Origin: Algoriphagus zhangzhouensis
GTDB taxonomy: Bacteria; Bacteroidota; Bacteroidia; Cytophagales; Cyclobacteriaceae
Assembly: GCF_900148515.1 (NCBI RefSeq)
Contig: NZ_FRXN01000002.1
Span: 868,001 to 932,000, forward strand
Reading direction: 5' to 3'
DNA length: 64,000 nt
Part shown: piece by piece, positions 52,289-59,734 of the stretch
Layout of the letters: the number at the start of each line of letters is the position of its first letter
Position numbering within the stretch: the first letter of the stretch is position 1
The notes under the pieces: model-generated
Seen by the model: only the letters and a program-made list of their open reading frames with translations
What the model was told of the DNA's origin: nothing
Databases searched by the model: none
Program-made: the position numbers and the translations under genes

Positions 52289-53002
52289 TCAGCTGATTTT
52301 TTCAGCAGCATCTTTATCCATAAACCAGATCAGTTTTCCGCTTGTGGGATTGACCATGCTGGCAGGATAAGAATTGAATTCTCCTTCCCTTTTGATGACC
52401 TCACGAACCTTCTCTTTCTTGCTGGCTCCTGTTACCAAAAAGGCTACTTCTTCAGCTTGATTAATAATACGTCCGGTGATTGTCACTCGTTTTTGTCCTG
52501 AGTCAGGATGAGTAGCAACTTTACAGTTTCTAGAAGAATCCCATAGGTAAATGGAATTTGGGAAAATGGATGCTGTATGTCCATCATCTCCCATTCCCAA
52601 AATTACTAGGTCGAATTGAGGGATTCCTTTTTCCAGTGGAAGGGTGTTTTCTAGGACTTCTCCATATCGAACAGCCTCCTCCTCAGGATCATTTTCTCCC
52701 AAAACTCTGAAAATATTCTCATCAGGGATTGAAATTTTAGAAAGCAGATGATCCACAGTCATTTTGTAGTTACTCTCCGAATCTGTTGGAGGGACACACC
52801 TTTCATCTCCCCAATAGAAATAGATTTTATTCCAATCGATCTCTGTTCCGAAATTCTCAGCCAAATAGTCAAAAACTATTTTAGGGGTACTTCCTCCAGA
52901 CAATGCCACGTGAAGCTTTTCTTTGGTTTTAGCCAATTGGGCAAAGTATTCCGAAAAAGTTTTAGCTACTTCCTGCTTGTTTTCCAAGACTTGGATTTCC
53001 AT
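52289..53002 (-). CDS. pgl: 6-phosphogluconolactonase
   Basis: A 237-residue DevB/SOL-type lactonase hydrolysing 6-phosphogluconolactone, second step of the oxidative pentose phosphate pathway. Family motifs: LSGGSTPK near residue 35, YFWGDERCVPPTDSESNY near 62 and LGMGDDGHTASIFP near 135. It is downstream of zwf by 27 bases in the same operon. Confidence 0.95.
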   Translation of the reverse strand: MEIQVLENKQEVAKTFSEYFAQLAKTKEKLHVALSGGSTPKIVFDYLAENFGTEIDWNKIYFYWGDERCVPPTDSESNYKMTVDHLLSKISIPDENIFRVLGENDPEEEAVRYGEVLENTLPLEKGIPQFDLVILGMGDDGHTASIFPNSIYLWDSSRNCKVATHPDSGQKRVTITGRIINQAEEVAFLVTGASKKEKVREVIKREGEFNSYPASMVNPTSGKLIWFMDKDAAEKIS

Positions 53003-53029
53003 GATGAGGTATTTTTATTTTTTAATCAA

Positions 53030-54562
53030 TTAACACAAAACGCAGAACCCTGACTCATCTGTCAAAAGATCTCCTGGGTTCCTCCAACCAAAGCTATCTT
53101 CGATCAAATCGTCTGAATTTCTAGGTCCCCAAGTTCCTGCCGCATATCCGTAAGTATTGACAGCCGGATGATTTTCCCAACAGTTCAGAATAGGATCCAC
53201 AAATCTCCAAGCAGCTTCTACTTCATCCGCACGGGCATAAAGCGTGGTATCGCCTTGCATTGCATCCAAAAGCAATCTTTCGTAGGCATCCATTACTTGA
53301 GCAGAATCCAAATCAGAATAATAAAAATCCATATTTGCCTGCTCCACATGGAAGCCTAGACCTGGCACTTTCACGCCGAATTTCAACAAGATTCCTTCGT
53401 CTGGCTGGATCCTGATGATCAATTTATTGTCTTTTCTATAGACATCCTGACTCTTGAACACCTCGTGATGAGGAGTTTTAAAGTGAATGACTATTTCAGT
53501 CACTTTAGTTGGCATTGCCTTTCCAGTTCTCACATAGAACGGAACGTCTTTCCATCTCCAGTTGTCCACAAAGAACTTGATGGCAGCGAAAGTCTCAGTT
53601 GTAGATTCTGGATTTACACCAGTTTCTTCACGGTAGCCTTTTACTTTCTTTCCATTGATCGTAGAGCTTACATATTGGCCTCGAAGTGTATTCTTGATGA
53701 TGGTTTCTTCATCCTTCATGATTCTAATTGACTTCAAAGCTTTCACTTTTTCATCACGAATCTCTTCAGGATCAGCGCTAATTGGCGGCTCCATCACGAT
53801 CAAGGATACTATCTGAAGCAAGTGACTTTGGAACATGTCACGGAAAGCACCAGATTTATCATAATAACCACCTCTTTGCTCTACGCCTACGGTTTCAGCA
53901 TTAGTGATTTCGATATGATGGATATATCGGCGATTCCAAAGGGGTTCAAAAATCGAGTTGGAGAATCGGGTTACCAGTAGATTTTGGACTGTTTCCTTAC
54001 CTAGGTAGTGATCAATTCTATATACTTGCTCCTCGTGGAAATAAGTGTGAAGACCTTGATTCAACTCCTTTGCAGACTTCAAATCATACCCAAACGGTTT
54101 CTCCACGATAATTCTTTTCCATCCTCCATTTTCTTGAGTCAATCCCTGGTCATGAAGATTTTTGGCGATGGTTTCATATAAGCTAGGTGGTGTAGAAAGG
54201 TAGAAAATTAGATTTCCCCCAGTCTTATAGTCCTTATCCAGCTCATTAATTCTTTTAGCAAGCTTTTCGTAGCTAGTATCGTAAGCAGTCCCTAGATCTT
54301 CATAGAAAAGCTTATCAGCAAATTTCTGAATGAATTCAGGATCCTCTTTAGCTATTTTATCTTTTAAAAATTCACTTTCTAAAACGACTTTAGACCTGAA
54401 TTCCTCGCTGTCCATATTGCTACGGCTTACCCCTAAAACCACAAAATTTTCAGGTAAATGGCTTCCTTTATAGAGGTTGTAGATTGCAGGAATCAGTTTT
54501 CTGGCCGTCAAATCACCCGAAGCTCCAAAAATGATTAGCATTTGGTTTTGGGTCTTTTTCAT
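53030..54562 (-). CDS. zwf: Glucose-6-phosphate 1-dehydrogenase
   Basis: A 510-residue NAD(P)-dependent enzyme opening the oxidative pentose phosphate pathway. The coenzyme loop GASGDLTARKLIPA is at residue 13, the active-site RIDHYLGKE near 182 (His and Lys), and the dimer domain follows. Length is typical. It shares an operon with pgl and is divergent from gnd across a 196-base gap, so both may be controlled together. Confidence 0.96.
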   Translation of the reverse strand: MKKTQNQMLIIFGASGDLTARKLIPAIYNLYKGSHLPENFVVLGVSRSNMDSEEFRSKVVLESEFLKDKIAKEDPEFIQKFADKLFYEDLGTAYDTSYEKLAKRINELDKDYKTGGNLIFYLSTPPSLYETIAKNLHDQGLTQENGGWKRIIVEKPFGYDLKSAKELNQGLHTYFHEEQVYRIDHYLGKETVQNLLVTRFSNSIFEPLWNRRYIHHIEITNAETVGVEQRGGYYDKSGAFRDMFQSHLLQIVSLIVMEPPISADPEEIRDEKVKALKSIRIMKDEETIIKNTLRGQYVSSTINGKKVKGYREETGVNPESTTETFAAIKFFVDNWRWKDVPFYVRTGKAMPTKVTEIVIHFKTPHHEVFKSQDVYRKDNKLIIRIQPDEGILLKFGVKVPGLGFHVEQANMDFYYSDLDSAQVMDAYERLLLDAMQGDTTLYARADEVEAAWRFVDPILNCWENHPAVNTYGYAAGTWGPRNSDDLIEDSFGWRNPGDLLTDESGFCVLC

Positions 54563-54758
54563 GAAGTCAGTAGAGTTAATAGGGAGTAGTCCAGAAAATC
54601 ATTTTTGGACTGGTTATGAATACTTTTTTGGAAAAAAGCGCGCATGCTCCGCAGGATGAGTTAATTTTGAATTTGAAGCCGTAAAAATAGGGCTTATTTA
54701 TTTTAAACTCGCGCAACAAAAAAAGAATGCTACAGGAAATTGTAGCTAGAATAACATC

Positions 54759-56171
54759 ATGGAGCAAAAAGATTTCGATTTTGGATTGGTTGGTCTGGGA
54801 GTCATGGGCCGAAATTTTATCTTAAATGTCGCTGACAATAAGTTTAAGGCTTTTGGTTATGATTTAGATCCTGAAAAAGTTTCAGCATTGATTGAAGAGG
54901 GAGGAAATCCTGATCAGGTGAATGCAACCTCAGACTTGAGCACTTTCGTAGGAGCTTTGTCTACTCCAAGAAAAATCATGCTTTTGGTCCCTGCGGGCAA
55001 AATCGTAGACCAGGTGATCGAAAGTTTGTTGCCGCATTTGGACCAAGGAGATATCATCATTGATGGTGGAAACTCGTTCTACACGGATACGGATCGCAGA
55101 GAAGCCTATTTGAAAGACAAAGGCTTACACTTTTTTGGATCTGGTGTCTCTGGTGGTGCCAAAGGCGCAAGAAGAGGTCCGAGTATCATGCCAGGCGGAG
55201 ACAAGGAAGCTTATGAGCATGTAAGACCAATTTTCGAAGCTGTTGCTGCTAAATATAAAGGTGAGCCTTGCGTAGCTTATTTGGGACCGAAGTCTGCAGG
55301 TAACTATGTGAAGATGGTTCACAATGGAATCGAATATGCCATGATGCAGTTGACATCAGAGATCTATGATTTGTTGAAAAAATCAGCTGATCTAAGCAAT
55401 GATGAGTTGCATGAGGTATTTTCTTCTTGGAATCAAGGACGTCTTCAATCCTTTTTGGTTGAAATCACTTCTGAGATTTTCCTTCAAAAGGATGATTTGA
55501 CTGATGCTCGCTTAGTCGATATGATTTTGGACAAAGCAAAGCAAAAAGGAACTGGGAAATGGACATCTCAAAATGCAATGGATTTGGGTATTCCTGTACC
55601 GACCATCGATATGGCTGTCAGTATGCGTGAGATTTCAGCATTGAAAGATGAGCGAGTGAAGGCTGACGAATTGTACGATAGACCTGCTGTACAGCATATT
55701 GAAAAGGCAGAATTGATTGAGCTTGCTGAAAAGGCATTGTATTTCTCTTTTATCCTTTCTTATGCTCAAGGCTTGAATCAATTGGCTGAAGCTTCCAAGG
55801 AATATGGTTATGAGTTAAATATGTCTCAAATCGCCAAAATTTGGAGAGCTGGATGTATTATCAGAGCTGGATTGTTGGCAGATATCGCTGATGCTTTTGA
55901 GGCAAATCCAGGTTTGACGAACCTTTTATTGGCACCTTCATTTGTAAAACAGGTTCAAGAAACTCTTCCTGCTGTTCGTGAAACAGTGGCTTTTGCTGCA
56001 AAAAGCGGGGTTCCAGTTCCGGGACTATTTTCAGCCTTGAGTTATTTTGATGCCTTTACTTCAAGCAAGTTGCCATTGAACTTGATCCAGGCGCAAAGAG
56101 ATCATTTCGGTTCACATACCTATGAAAGAATTGACAGAGAAGGAATTTTCCACACCGAGTGGGGAGCTTGA
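54759..56171 (+). CDS. gnd: 6-phosphogluconate dehydrogenase, decarboxylating
   Basis: A 470-residue long-form enzyme converting 6-phosphogluconate to ribulose-5-P. NADP loop GLGVMGRNF near residue 11, substrate-binding GSGVSGGAKGARRGPSIMPGG near 127 and GNYVKMVHNGIEY (catalytic Lys) near 183 are intact; C-terminal substrate residues are in HFGSHTYER. In the divergent gap to zwf there is a GCTACA/TGTAGC dyad at 54728-54745 but no strong promoter match. Confidence 0.96.
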   Translation: MEQKDFDFGLVGLGVMGRNFILNVADNKFKAFGYDLDPEKVSALIEEGGNPDQVNATSDLSTFVGALSTPRKIMLLVPAGKIVDQVIESLLPHLDQGDIIIDGGNSFYTDTDRREAYLKDKGLHFFGSGVSGGAKGARRGPSIMPGGDKEAYEHVRPIFEAVAAKYKGEPCVAYLGPKSAGNYVKMVHNGIEYAMMQLTSEIYDLLKKSADLSNDELHEVFSSWNQGRLQSFLVEITSEIFLQKDDLTDARLVDMILDKAKQKGTGKWTSQNAMDLGIPVPTIDMAVSMREISALKDERVKADELYDRPAVQHIEKAELIELAEKALYFSFILSYAQGLNQLAEASKEYGYELNMSQIAKIWRAGCIIRAGLLADIADAFEANPGLTNLLLAPSFVKQVQETLPAVRETVAFAAKSGVPVPGLFSALSYFDAFTSSKLPLNLIQAQRDHFGSHTYERIDREGIFHTEWGA

Positions 56172-56204
56172 GAAGTTTGCAGGGATCAGTCTCAGTAGGC
56201 AGAA

Positions 56205-56237
56205 AAAAGGAAGTCAAAAATTTGGCTTCCTTTTTTT
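56205..56237. terminator. Terminator after gnd, likely bidirectional
   Basis: AAGGAAGTCA pairs with TGGCTTCCTT (one T-G wobble) around AAAATT, then a T7 run; it touches the stop of the convergent 167-residue gene. Confidence 0.85.
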
Positions 56238-56739
56238 ATCCTACTTTCAGTTTGAGTTCTCCTTGTCTTTTGACAACCTTGAGATCAAAGAACTGATTGA
56301 TAAATGCTTTGCAGTGATTTTCTGACCATTCGGCTCTGGATTCGGTATCAAACAAAATAGTCATTCTCAGCATGGTCTTTACATATTGCTCATGCTGTCC
56401 CAATTCTTGAACGTATTTGATGAAAGACCTTTCCCAATCTTCCTTGAACTTGTCAAAGTGAGATCTTCCATCAAATAATAATTCCAATTGATTGTCTCCA
56501 TGTTTGTAGCGGTATACTCCACAAAGTTGGCGATAGATCATTCGGATTCTTTCAACCGGGTATTCATTGGTATCCAAGATCTTAGCGTAAGTTTCATCCA
56601 TCAATTGCAATGGATTGTACAAAAAAGTATAGGATCGCTTCAACTCATAAACCATTTGCTCCAAAAGCTCTTCTTCCATGACAAACTGAGCTTGTCTTAG
56701 AATATAGTTTTTGTCTAATGGAAAGAGTTTTTCGATCAT
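56236..56739 (-). CDS. Conserved-looking protein of unknown function
   Basis: A 167-residue, mainly helical, charged protein without signal peptide or membrane segments (central YRQLCGVYRYKHGDNQLELLFDG). No family is recognised. A -7 element (56759-56766) gives a 20-base leader that can fold as TGGATT/AATCCA. It is convergent with gnd and shares its terminator. Confidence 0.75.
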   Translation of the reverse strand: MIEKLFPLDKNYILRQAQFVMEEELLEQMVYELKRSYTFLYNPLQLMDETYAKILDTNEYPVERIRMIYRQLCGVYRYKHGDNQLELLFDGRSHFDKFKEDWERSFIKYVQELGQHEQYVKTMLRMTILFDTESRAEWSENHCKAFINQFFDLKVVKRQGELKLKVG

Positions 56740-56758
56740 CTTGGATTTTTCTAATCCA

Positions 56759-56766
56759 CAAAAATA
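56759..56766 (-). promoter_or_regulatory. -7 element TATTTTTG for the 167-residue gene
   Basis: Minus-strand TATTTTTG, 19 bases before ATG 56739. The leader carries a TGGATT/AATCCA hairpin (56742-56758). Confidence 0.5.
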
Positions 56767-56782
56767 GGGAATTACTTTAAAA

Positions 56783-56828
56783 AGAGAATGGAGATTAAGA
56801 GAAAAGAGATTCTGAAGGAGATTTAAAG
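56783..56828. repeat. Left purine-rich arm flanking the four-helix-bundle gene
   Basis: A 46-base purine-rich stretch of degenerate short words (GAGATTA, AAGAGA, GGAGATT). AGAGAATGGAGATTA at 56783-56797 is an exact 15-base inverted match to 57296-57310. Confidence 0.65.
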
Positions 56829-56832
56829 TATT

Positions 56833-57222
56833 CTACGGATTTTTATTGTTTAAGTGCTCTTTCTTTAAATAATAGATAAAACCATTAAGGACCTTGAGTG
56901 ATTCAAGAACCATTTCACGGAATTTTAAGTAGGTTTCATTTGAAATATAATTTTCATCTTTTGCCTCTATCAAATGGTCCAATAACTCTGAAATTGACCC
57001 TCTGGCATTGTAATAAAATTTATTCGAATCCAGAAAATGATACCTTCCCCAACCTTCTGCAATATTTGCAGTTGATGACCTAGCTGCTCTTAAAATTTGG
57101 GATTTGAGATCATATTTTTCTGAATTTGGAATAAGAGGTAAAACCTTAATTTTTAATTCCTTTTTTAAAGCATATACAAGCTGCCAGCACTTTAGGTTTT
57201 CAAAAGTTTCAGACCTATCCAT
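56833..57222 (-). CDS. Four-helix-bundle protein (23S rRNA-intervening-sequence type)
   Basis: A 129-residue S23/IVP-family protein: NLKCWQLVYALKKEL near the start, SQILRAARSSTANIAEGWGR near 45-65 (the family core) and SELLDHLIEA near 79. It forms a four-helix bundle; the function is unknown, and relatives include Avd of diversity-generating retroelements, though no reverse transcriptase or variable gene is near. It is flanked by inverted purine/pyrimidine repeats and AT-rich DNA, unlike its neighbours, which suggests a solitary inserted unit. Confidence 0.88.
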   Translation of the reverse strand: MDRSETFENLKCWQLVYALKKELKIKVLPLIPNSEKYDLKSQILRAARSSTANIAEGWGRYHFLDSNKFYYNARGSISELLDHLIEAKDENYISNETYLKFREMVLESLKVLNGFIYYLKKEHLNNKNP

Positions 57223-57290
57223 AAAAATTGGGGATGTAGATTCAATTAAAACTAATAAAATAATTATATAGTTTTAAACCTTTAACATTA

Positions 57291-57337
57291 ATATCTAATC
57301 TCCATTCTCTAATCTCTTAATCTCGTATTCTCTAATT
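57291..57337. repeat. Right pyrimidine-rich arm flanking the four-helix-bundle gene
   Basis: About six degenerate 7-8 base units of the form CTCTAAT/CTCTTAAT/CTCGTATT. It holds the exact 15-base inverted partner of the left arm (57296-57310) and a second shared 12-base word at 57313-57324. It ends just before the LOG-family stop codon. Confidence 0.65.
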
Positions 57338-57343
57338 CAGATT

Positions 57344-57907
57344 TTACCAATCTGCCGGCCTCTTTGCTTGGTAAGCTGCCATCTGATCCAATAATTCCAC
57401 AGGATCATCCGAAACGATCAGCAACTCTTCTTGCTCCGGATAAAGAAATCCTTCCTCCATAGCATGATTCAAGAAGTCAATCAATTTGTCGTAATAGCCA
57501 TTGATATTATATAGCGCCAAAGGCTTTTGGATATAGTGCAGTTGGTTGAGAGTCATGATTTCAAAAAGCTCTTCCAAGGTGCCGATCCCTCCAGGCATAG
57601 CGATAAAACCATCCCCTCTTTCAGCCATTAGCCATTTTCTGTCTCTCATGGTCTCTACCACGATCAATTCAGTACATCCCGTATGAGCAACTTCTCGATC
57701 CACGAGCTTTTGGGGAATGATACCCAACACCTCTTTTCCTGCAGATAGGAGTTCATCCGCAATGATGCCCATCAGCCCAACTCTTCCTGCGCCATAGACC
57801 AAGGAATGATCTCGTTTGATCATTTCTTGAGCCAATGCTCTTACACCTGATTCATACACTGATGAATTTCCCGTTCTTGACCCACAATAGACCGTTATTT
57901 TTTTCAT
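57344..57907 (-). CDS. LOG-family (TIGR00730) nucleotide hydrolase
   Basis: A 187-residue Rossmann-fold protein with the LOG signature PGGIGTLEELFE near residue 104 and GAGRVGLMG near 40. Characterised relatives release free bases from cytokinin riboside monophosphates or hydrolyse AMP/GMP (LONELY GUY or PpnN-like). Some genomes label it lysine decarboxylase, which is a misannotation of this family. ATG 57907 is well supported by MKKITVYCGSRTG. The 3' end abuts the right repeat arm. Confidence 0.9.
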   Translation of the reverse strand: MKKITVYCGSRTGNSSVYESGVRALAQEMIKRDHSLVYGAGRVGLMGIIADELLSAGKEVLGIIPQKLVDREVAHTGCTELIVVETMRDRKWLMAERGDGFIAMPGGIGTLEELFEIMTLNQLHYIQKPLALYNINGYYDKLIDFLNHAMEEGFLYPEQEELLIVSDDPVELLDQMAAYQAKRPADW

Positions 57908-57993
57908 GAGGATTGGTTTTTGCCTTTACTCGAAATTAGCTGTTTGCGGCTATTCCCCAAAATTTGAAAATTAACAAGACTTTATTTTTTGAC

Positions 57994-58001
57994 TATTTTT
58001 G
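57994..58001 (+). promoter_or_regulatory. -7 element TATTTTTG for rdgB
   Basis: TATTTTTG ends 4 bases before ATG 58006, the leaderless-like arrangement also seen for the DUF368, lptC, udk and 114-residue genes. Confidence 0.55.
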
Positions 58002-58005
58002 AACT

Positions 58006-58587
58006 ATGAAAATTTGCTTTGCTACCAACAACAAGAAGAAAATAGAAGAGGTGAAGGCCGCCTTGGGTTCAGAGTTTCAAATTGTTTCACTTGAAGATAT
58101 TGGTTGCCATGAAGAGCTGCCTGAGACTGGTGATACATTAGAGTTCAACGCTTTTCAAAAAGCTCGTCATGTCAAAGATCATTATGGAGTGGATTGTTTT
58201 GCCGATGATACCGGACTTGAAGTGGAGGCTTTAGATGGAGCTCCTGGTGTTTATTCTGGTAGATATGCTGGGGAGCCTAGATCAGATGAGCGTAATATTG
58301 ACAAATTACTCGATAGCATGACAGGCAAGGAAAATCGTCAAGCGAGATTCCGAACTGTTATAGCACTTCTATTAGATGGAAAAGAATATCAGTTTGATGG
58401 AATAGCTAAAGGAGAGATTTTGGATCACAGAGTTGGTGAAAAAGGATTTGGCTATGATCCGGTTTTTAGGCCTGAAGGCTATGAATTGACTTTTGCAGAA
58501 ATCAGTCTGGAGGATAAAAACAAAATTTCCCATCGTGGAAAAGCCGTAAAAGCATTGGTAGAATTCCTTCGCCAAAGAAAATTCTGA
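58006..58587 (+). CDS. rdgB: dITP/XTP pyrophosphatase (RdgB/HAM1)
   Basis: A 193-residue house-cleaning enzyme hydrolysing dITP, dXTP and ITP to monophosphates, keeping deaminated purines out of DNA. Motifs: ICFATNNKKKIEEVK at the N-terminus, FADDTGLEVEAL near 65 (catalytic Asp pair), GVYSGRYAG near 82, GFGYDPVFRP near 148 and SHRGKAVKAL at the end. It is 33 bases before udk but each has its own -7 element. Confidence 0.95.
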   Translation: MKICFATNNKKKIEEVKAALGSEFQIVSLEDIGCHEELPETGDTLEFNAFQKARHVKDHYGVDCFADDTGLEVEALDGAPGVYSGRYAGEPRSDERNIDKLLDSMTGKENRQARFRTVIALLLDGKEYQFDGIAKGEILDHRVGEKGFGYDPVFRPEGYELTFAEISLEDKNKISHRGKAVKALVEFLRQRKF

Positions 58588-58607
58588 AAAACGCCTAAAA
58601 AAAGTTT

Positions 58608-58615
58608 TAACTTTG
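58608..58615 (+). promoter_or_regulatory. -7 element TAACTTTG for udk
   Basis: TAACTTTG ends 5 bases before ATG 58621, and overlaps the alternative GTG start at 58615, which it excludes. Confidence 0.55.
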
Positions 58616-58620
58616 TGCTC

Positions 58621-59241
58621 ATGCAAAAACCTTTCATCGTAGGCATTACAGGCGGATCCGCCTCTGGGAAAACATTATTTTTGGAGCGACTGCTTAGTAC
58701 TTTTGAGCCAGGTGAGGTTTGTTTGATCTCTCAAGACAACTATTATAAGCCTCGCCACATGCAGCCGGTCGATGCCCAAGGTGTGCATAATTTTGATACT
58801 CCGCATAGCATTGATTTTGAAGCTTATGCTGCAGATATTCGAAAAATTCAGGCAGGAGAAACAGTAGAGCGTGAGGAATATACATTTAATAATGCCTCCA
58901 AAAAGCCTAAAATGCTCACTTTCAATTCTGCTCCAGTAGTGGTTGTGGAAGGCATTTTTGTTTTATACTATCCAGAGTTGGCGGATCTATTGGATTTGAA
59001 AATTTTTATTGATGCAAAAGATCATATCAAGCTTAAAAGAAGAATCATTCGAGACAAAGTAGAGAGAGGCTATGATCTGGATGATGTTCTTTATCGCTAT
59101 GAGATGCATGTGATGCCAACCTACGAAAAATACATTGAGCCATTCAAAAGTGATGCAGATCTGATCGTTCCAAACAATCATGATTTTGATAAGGCGCTCG
59201 ATGTAGTACGATCTTATTTGCGCTCAAAATCAGGTAAATAG
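58621..59241 (+). CDS. udk: Uridine kinase
   Basis: A 206-residue P-loop kinase phosphorylating uridine and cytidine in pyrimidine salvage. P-loop GITGGSASGKT at residue 9, ISQDNYYKPR near 38, the FDTPHSIDFE acceptor segment near 60 and the VVVEGIFVLYYPEL region near 103 are intact, as is the RRIIRDKVERG lid. The family is clear; phosphoribulokinase-like relatives differ in length. Confidence 0.92.
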   Translation: MQKPFIVGITGGSASGKTLFLERLLSTFEPGEVCLISQDNYYKPRHMQPVDAQGVHNFDTPHSIDFEAYAADIRKIQAGETVEREEYTFNNASKKPKMLTFNSAPVVVVEGIFVLYYPELADLLDLKIFIDAKDHIKLKRRIIRDKVERGYDLDDVLYRYEMHVMPTYEKYIEPFKSDADLIVPNNHDFDKALDVVRSYLRSKSGK

Positions 59242-59282
59242 GAAAAAATACCTCTAAAACAGCTTGAGTTTCAAATATTGGC

Positions 59283-59290
59283 TATATTTG
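59283..59290 (+). promoter_or_regulatory. -7 element TATATTTG for the 114-residue gene
   Basis: TATATTTG ends 6 bases before ATG 59297; a TTG at 59264-59266 is 16 bases upstream. The element rules out an ATG at 59264. Confidence 0.5.
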
Positions 59291-59296
59291 CGGCGC

Positions 59297-59641
59297 ATGA
59301 GTTCCAAGAAATCAAATAGCAAATTAATCCAACAGCGCATTGCAGTGATGCTGGCGTTATTGCTATGCTTCTTTATTTCTTCGGTAGAATACTCATCACT
59401 TGAAGAGACTGTTCAAACTGAGCAACACAGTGATTCTGATCAGAATCAGACATTTCTAAATGTAGCTGTAGATGCAGTAGTGCCTTTCGCAGTGCATGTT
59501 TCTCATTCAGTTTTCTATTTGATTTATGAAATCATCAGTTTCGAGCCTACTTCTTTTGTAGCCGATATGATTTCTATTCCCCAGCCCAATCAACTGGGAG
59601 AAATACTTTTTGAACGGATTATATCCACTAAGGGGCCCTAA
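59297..59641 (+). CDS. Small membrane protein before secDF
   Basis: A 114-residue protein with a basic N-terminus, a hydrophobic helix (about 16-29) and a second weaker one (about 60-78), separated by an acidic Gln/Asp segment. No family is recognised. Its place 93 bases before secDF, with its own promoter, could point to a translocation accessory, but nothing in the sequence shows it. Confidence 0.7.
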   Translation: MSSKKSNSKLIQQRIAVMLALLLCFFISSVEYSSLEETVQTEQHSDSDQNQTFLNVAVDAVVPFAVHVSHSVFYLIYEIISFEPTSFVADMISIPQPNQLGEILFERIISTKGP

Positions 59642-59734
59642 ACTCACTCTTTTTCCTGCCTAATTAATTTAGCATGCTGCGTTGCAGTAATGCCTTCTCG
59701 TGTATTCTCAATAATAATTTAATATCTAATTCCT

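Noticed and set aside
56833..57222. Four-helix-bundle gene as Avd of a diversity-generating retroelement
   Set aside because: No reverse transcriptase, template repeat or variable repeat is nearby.
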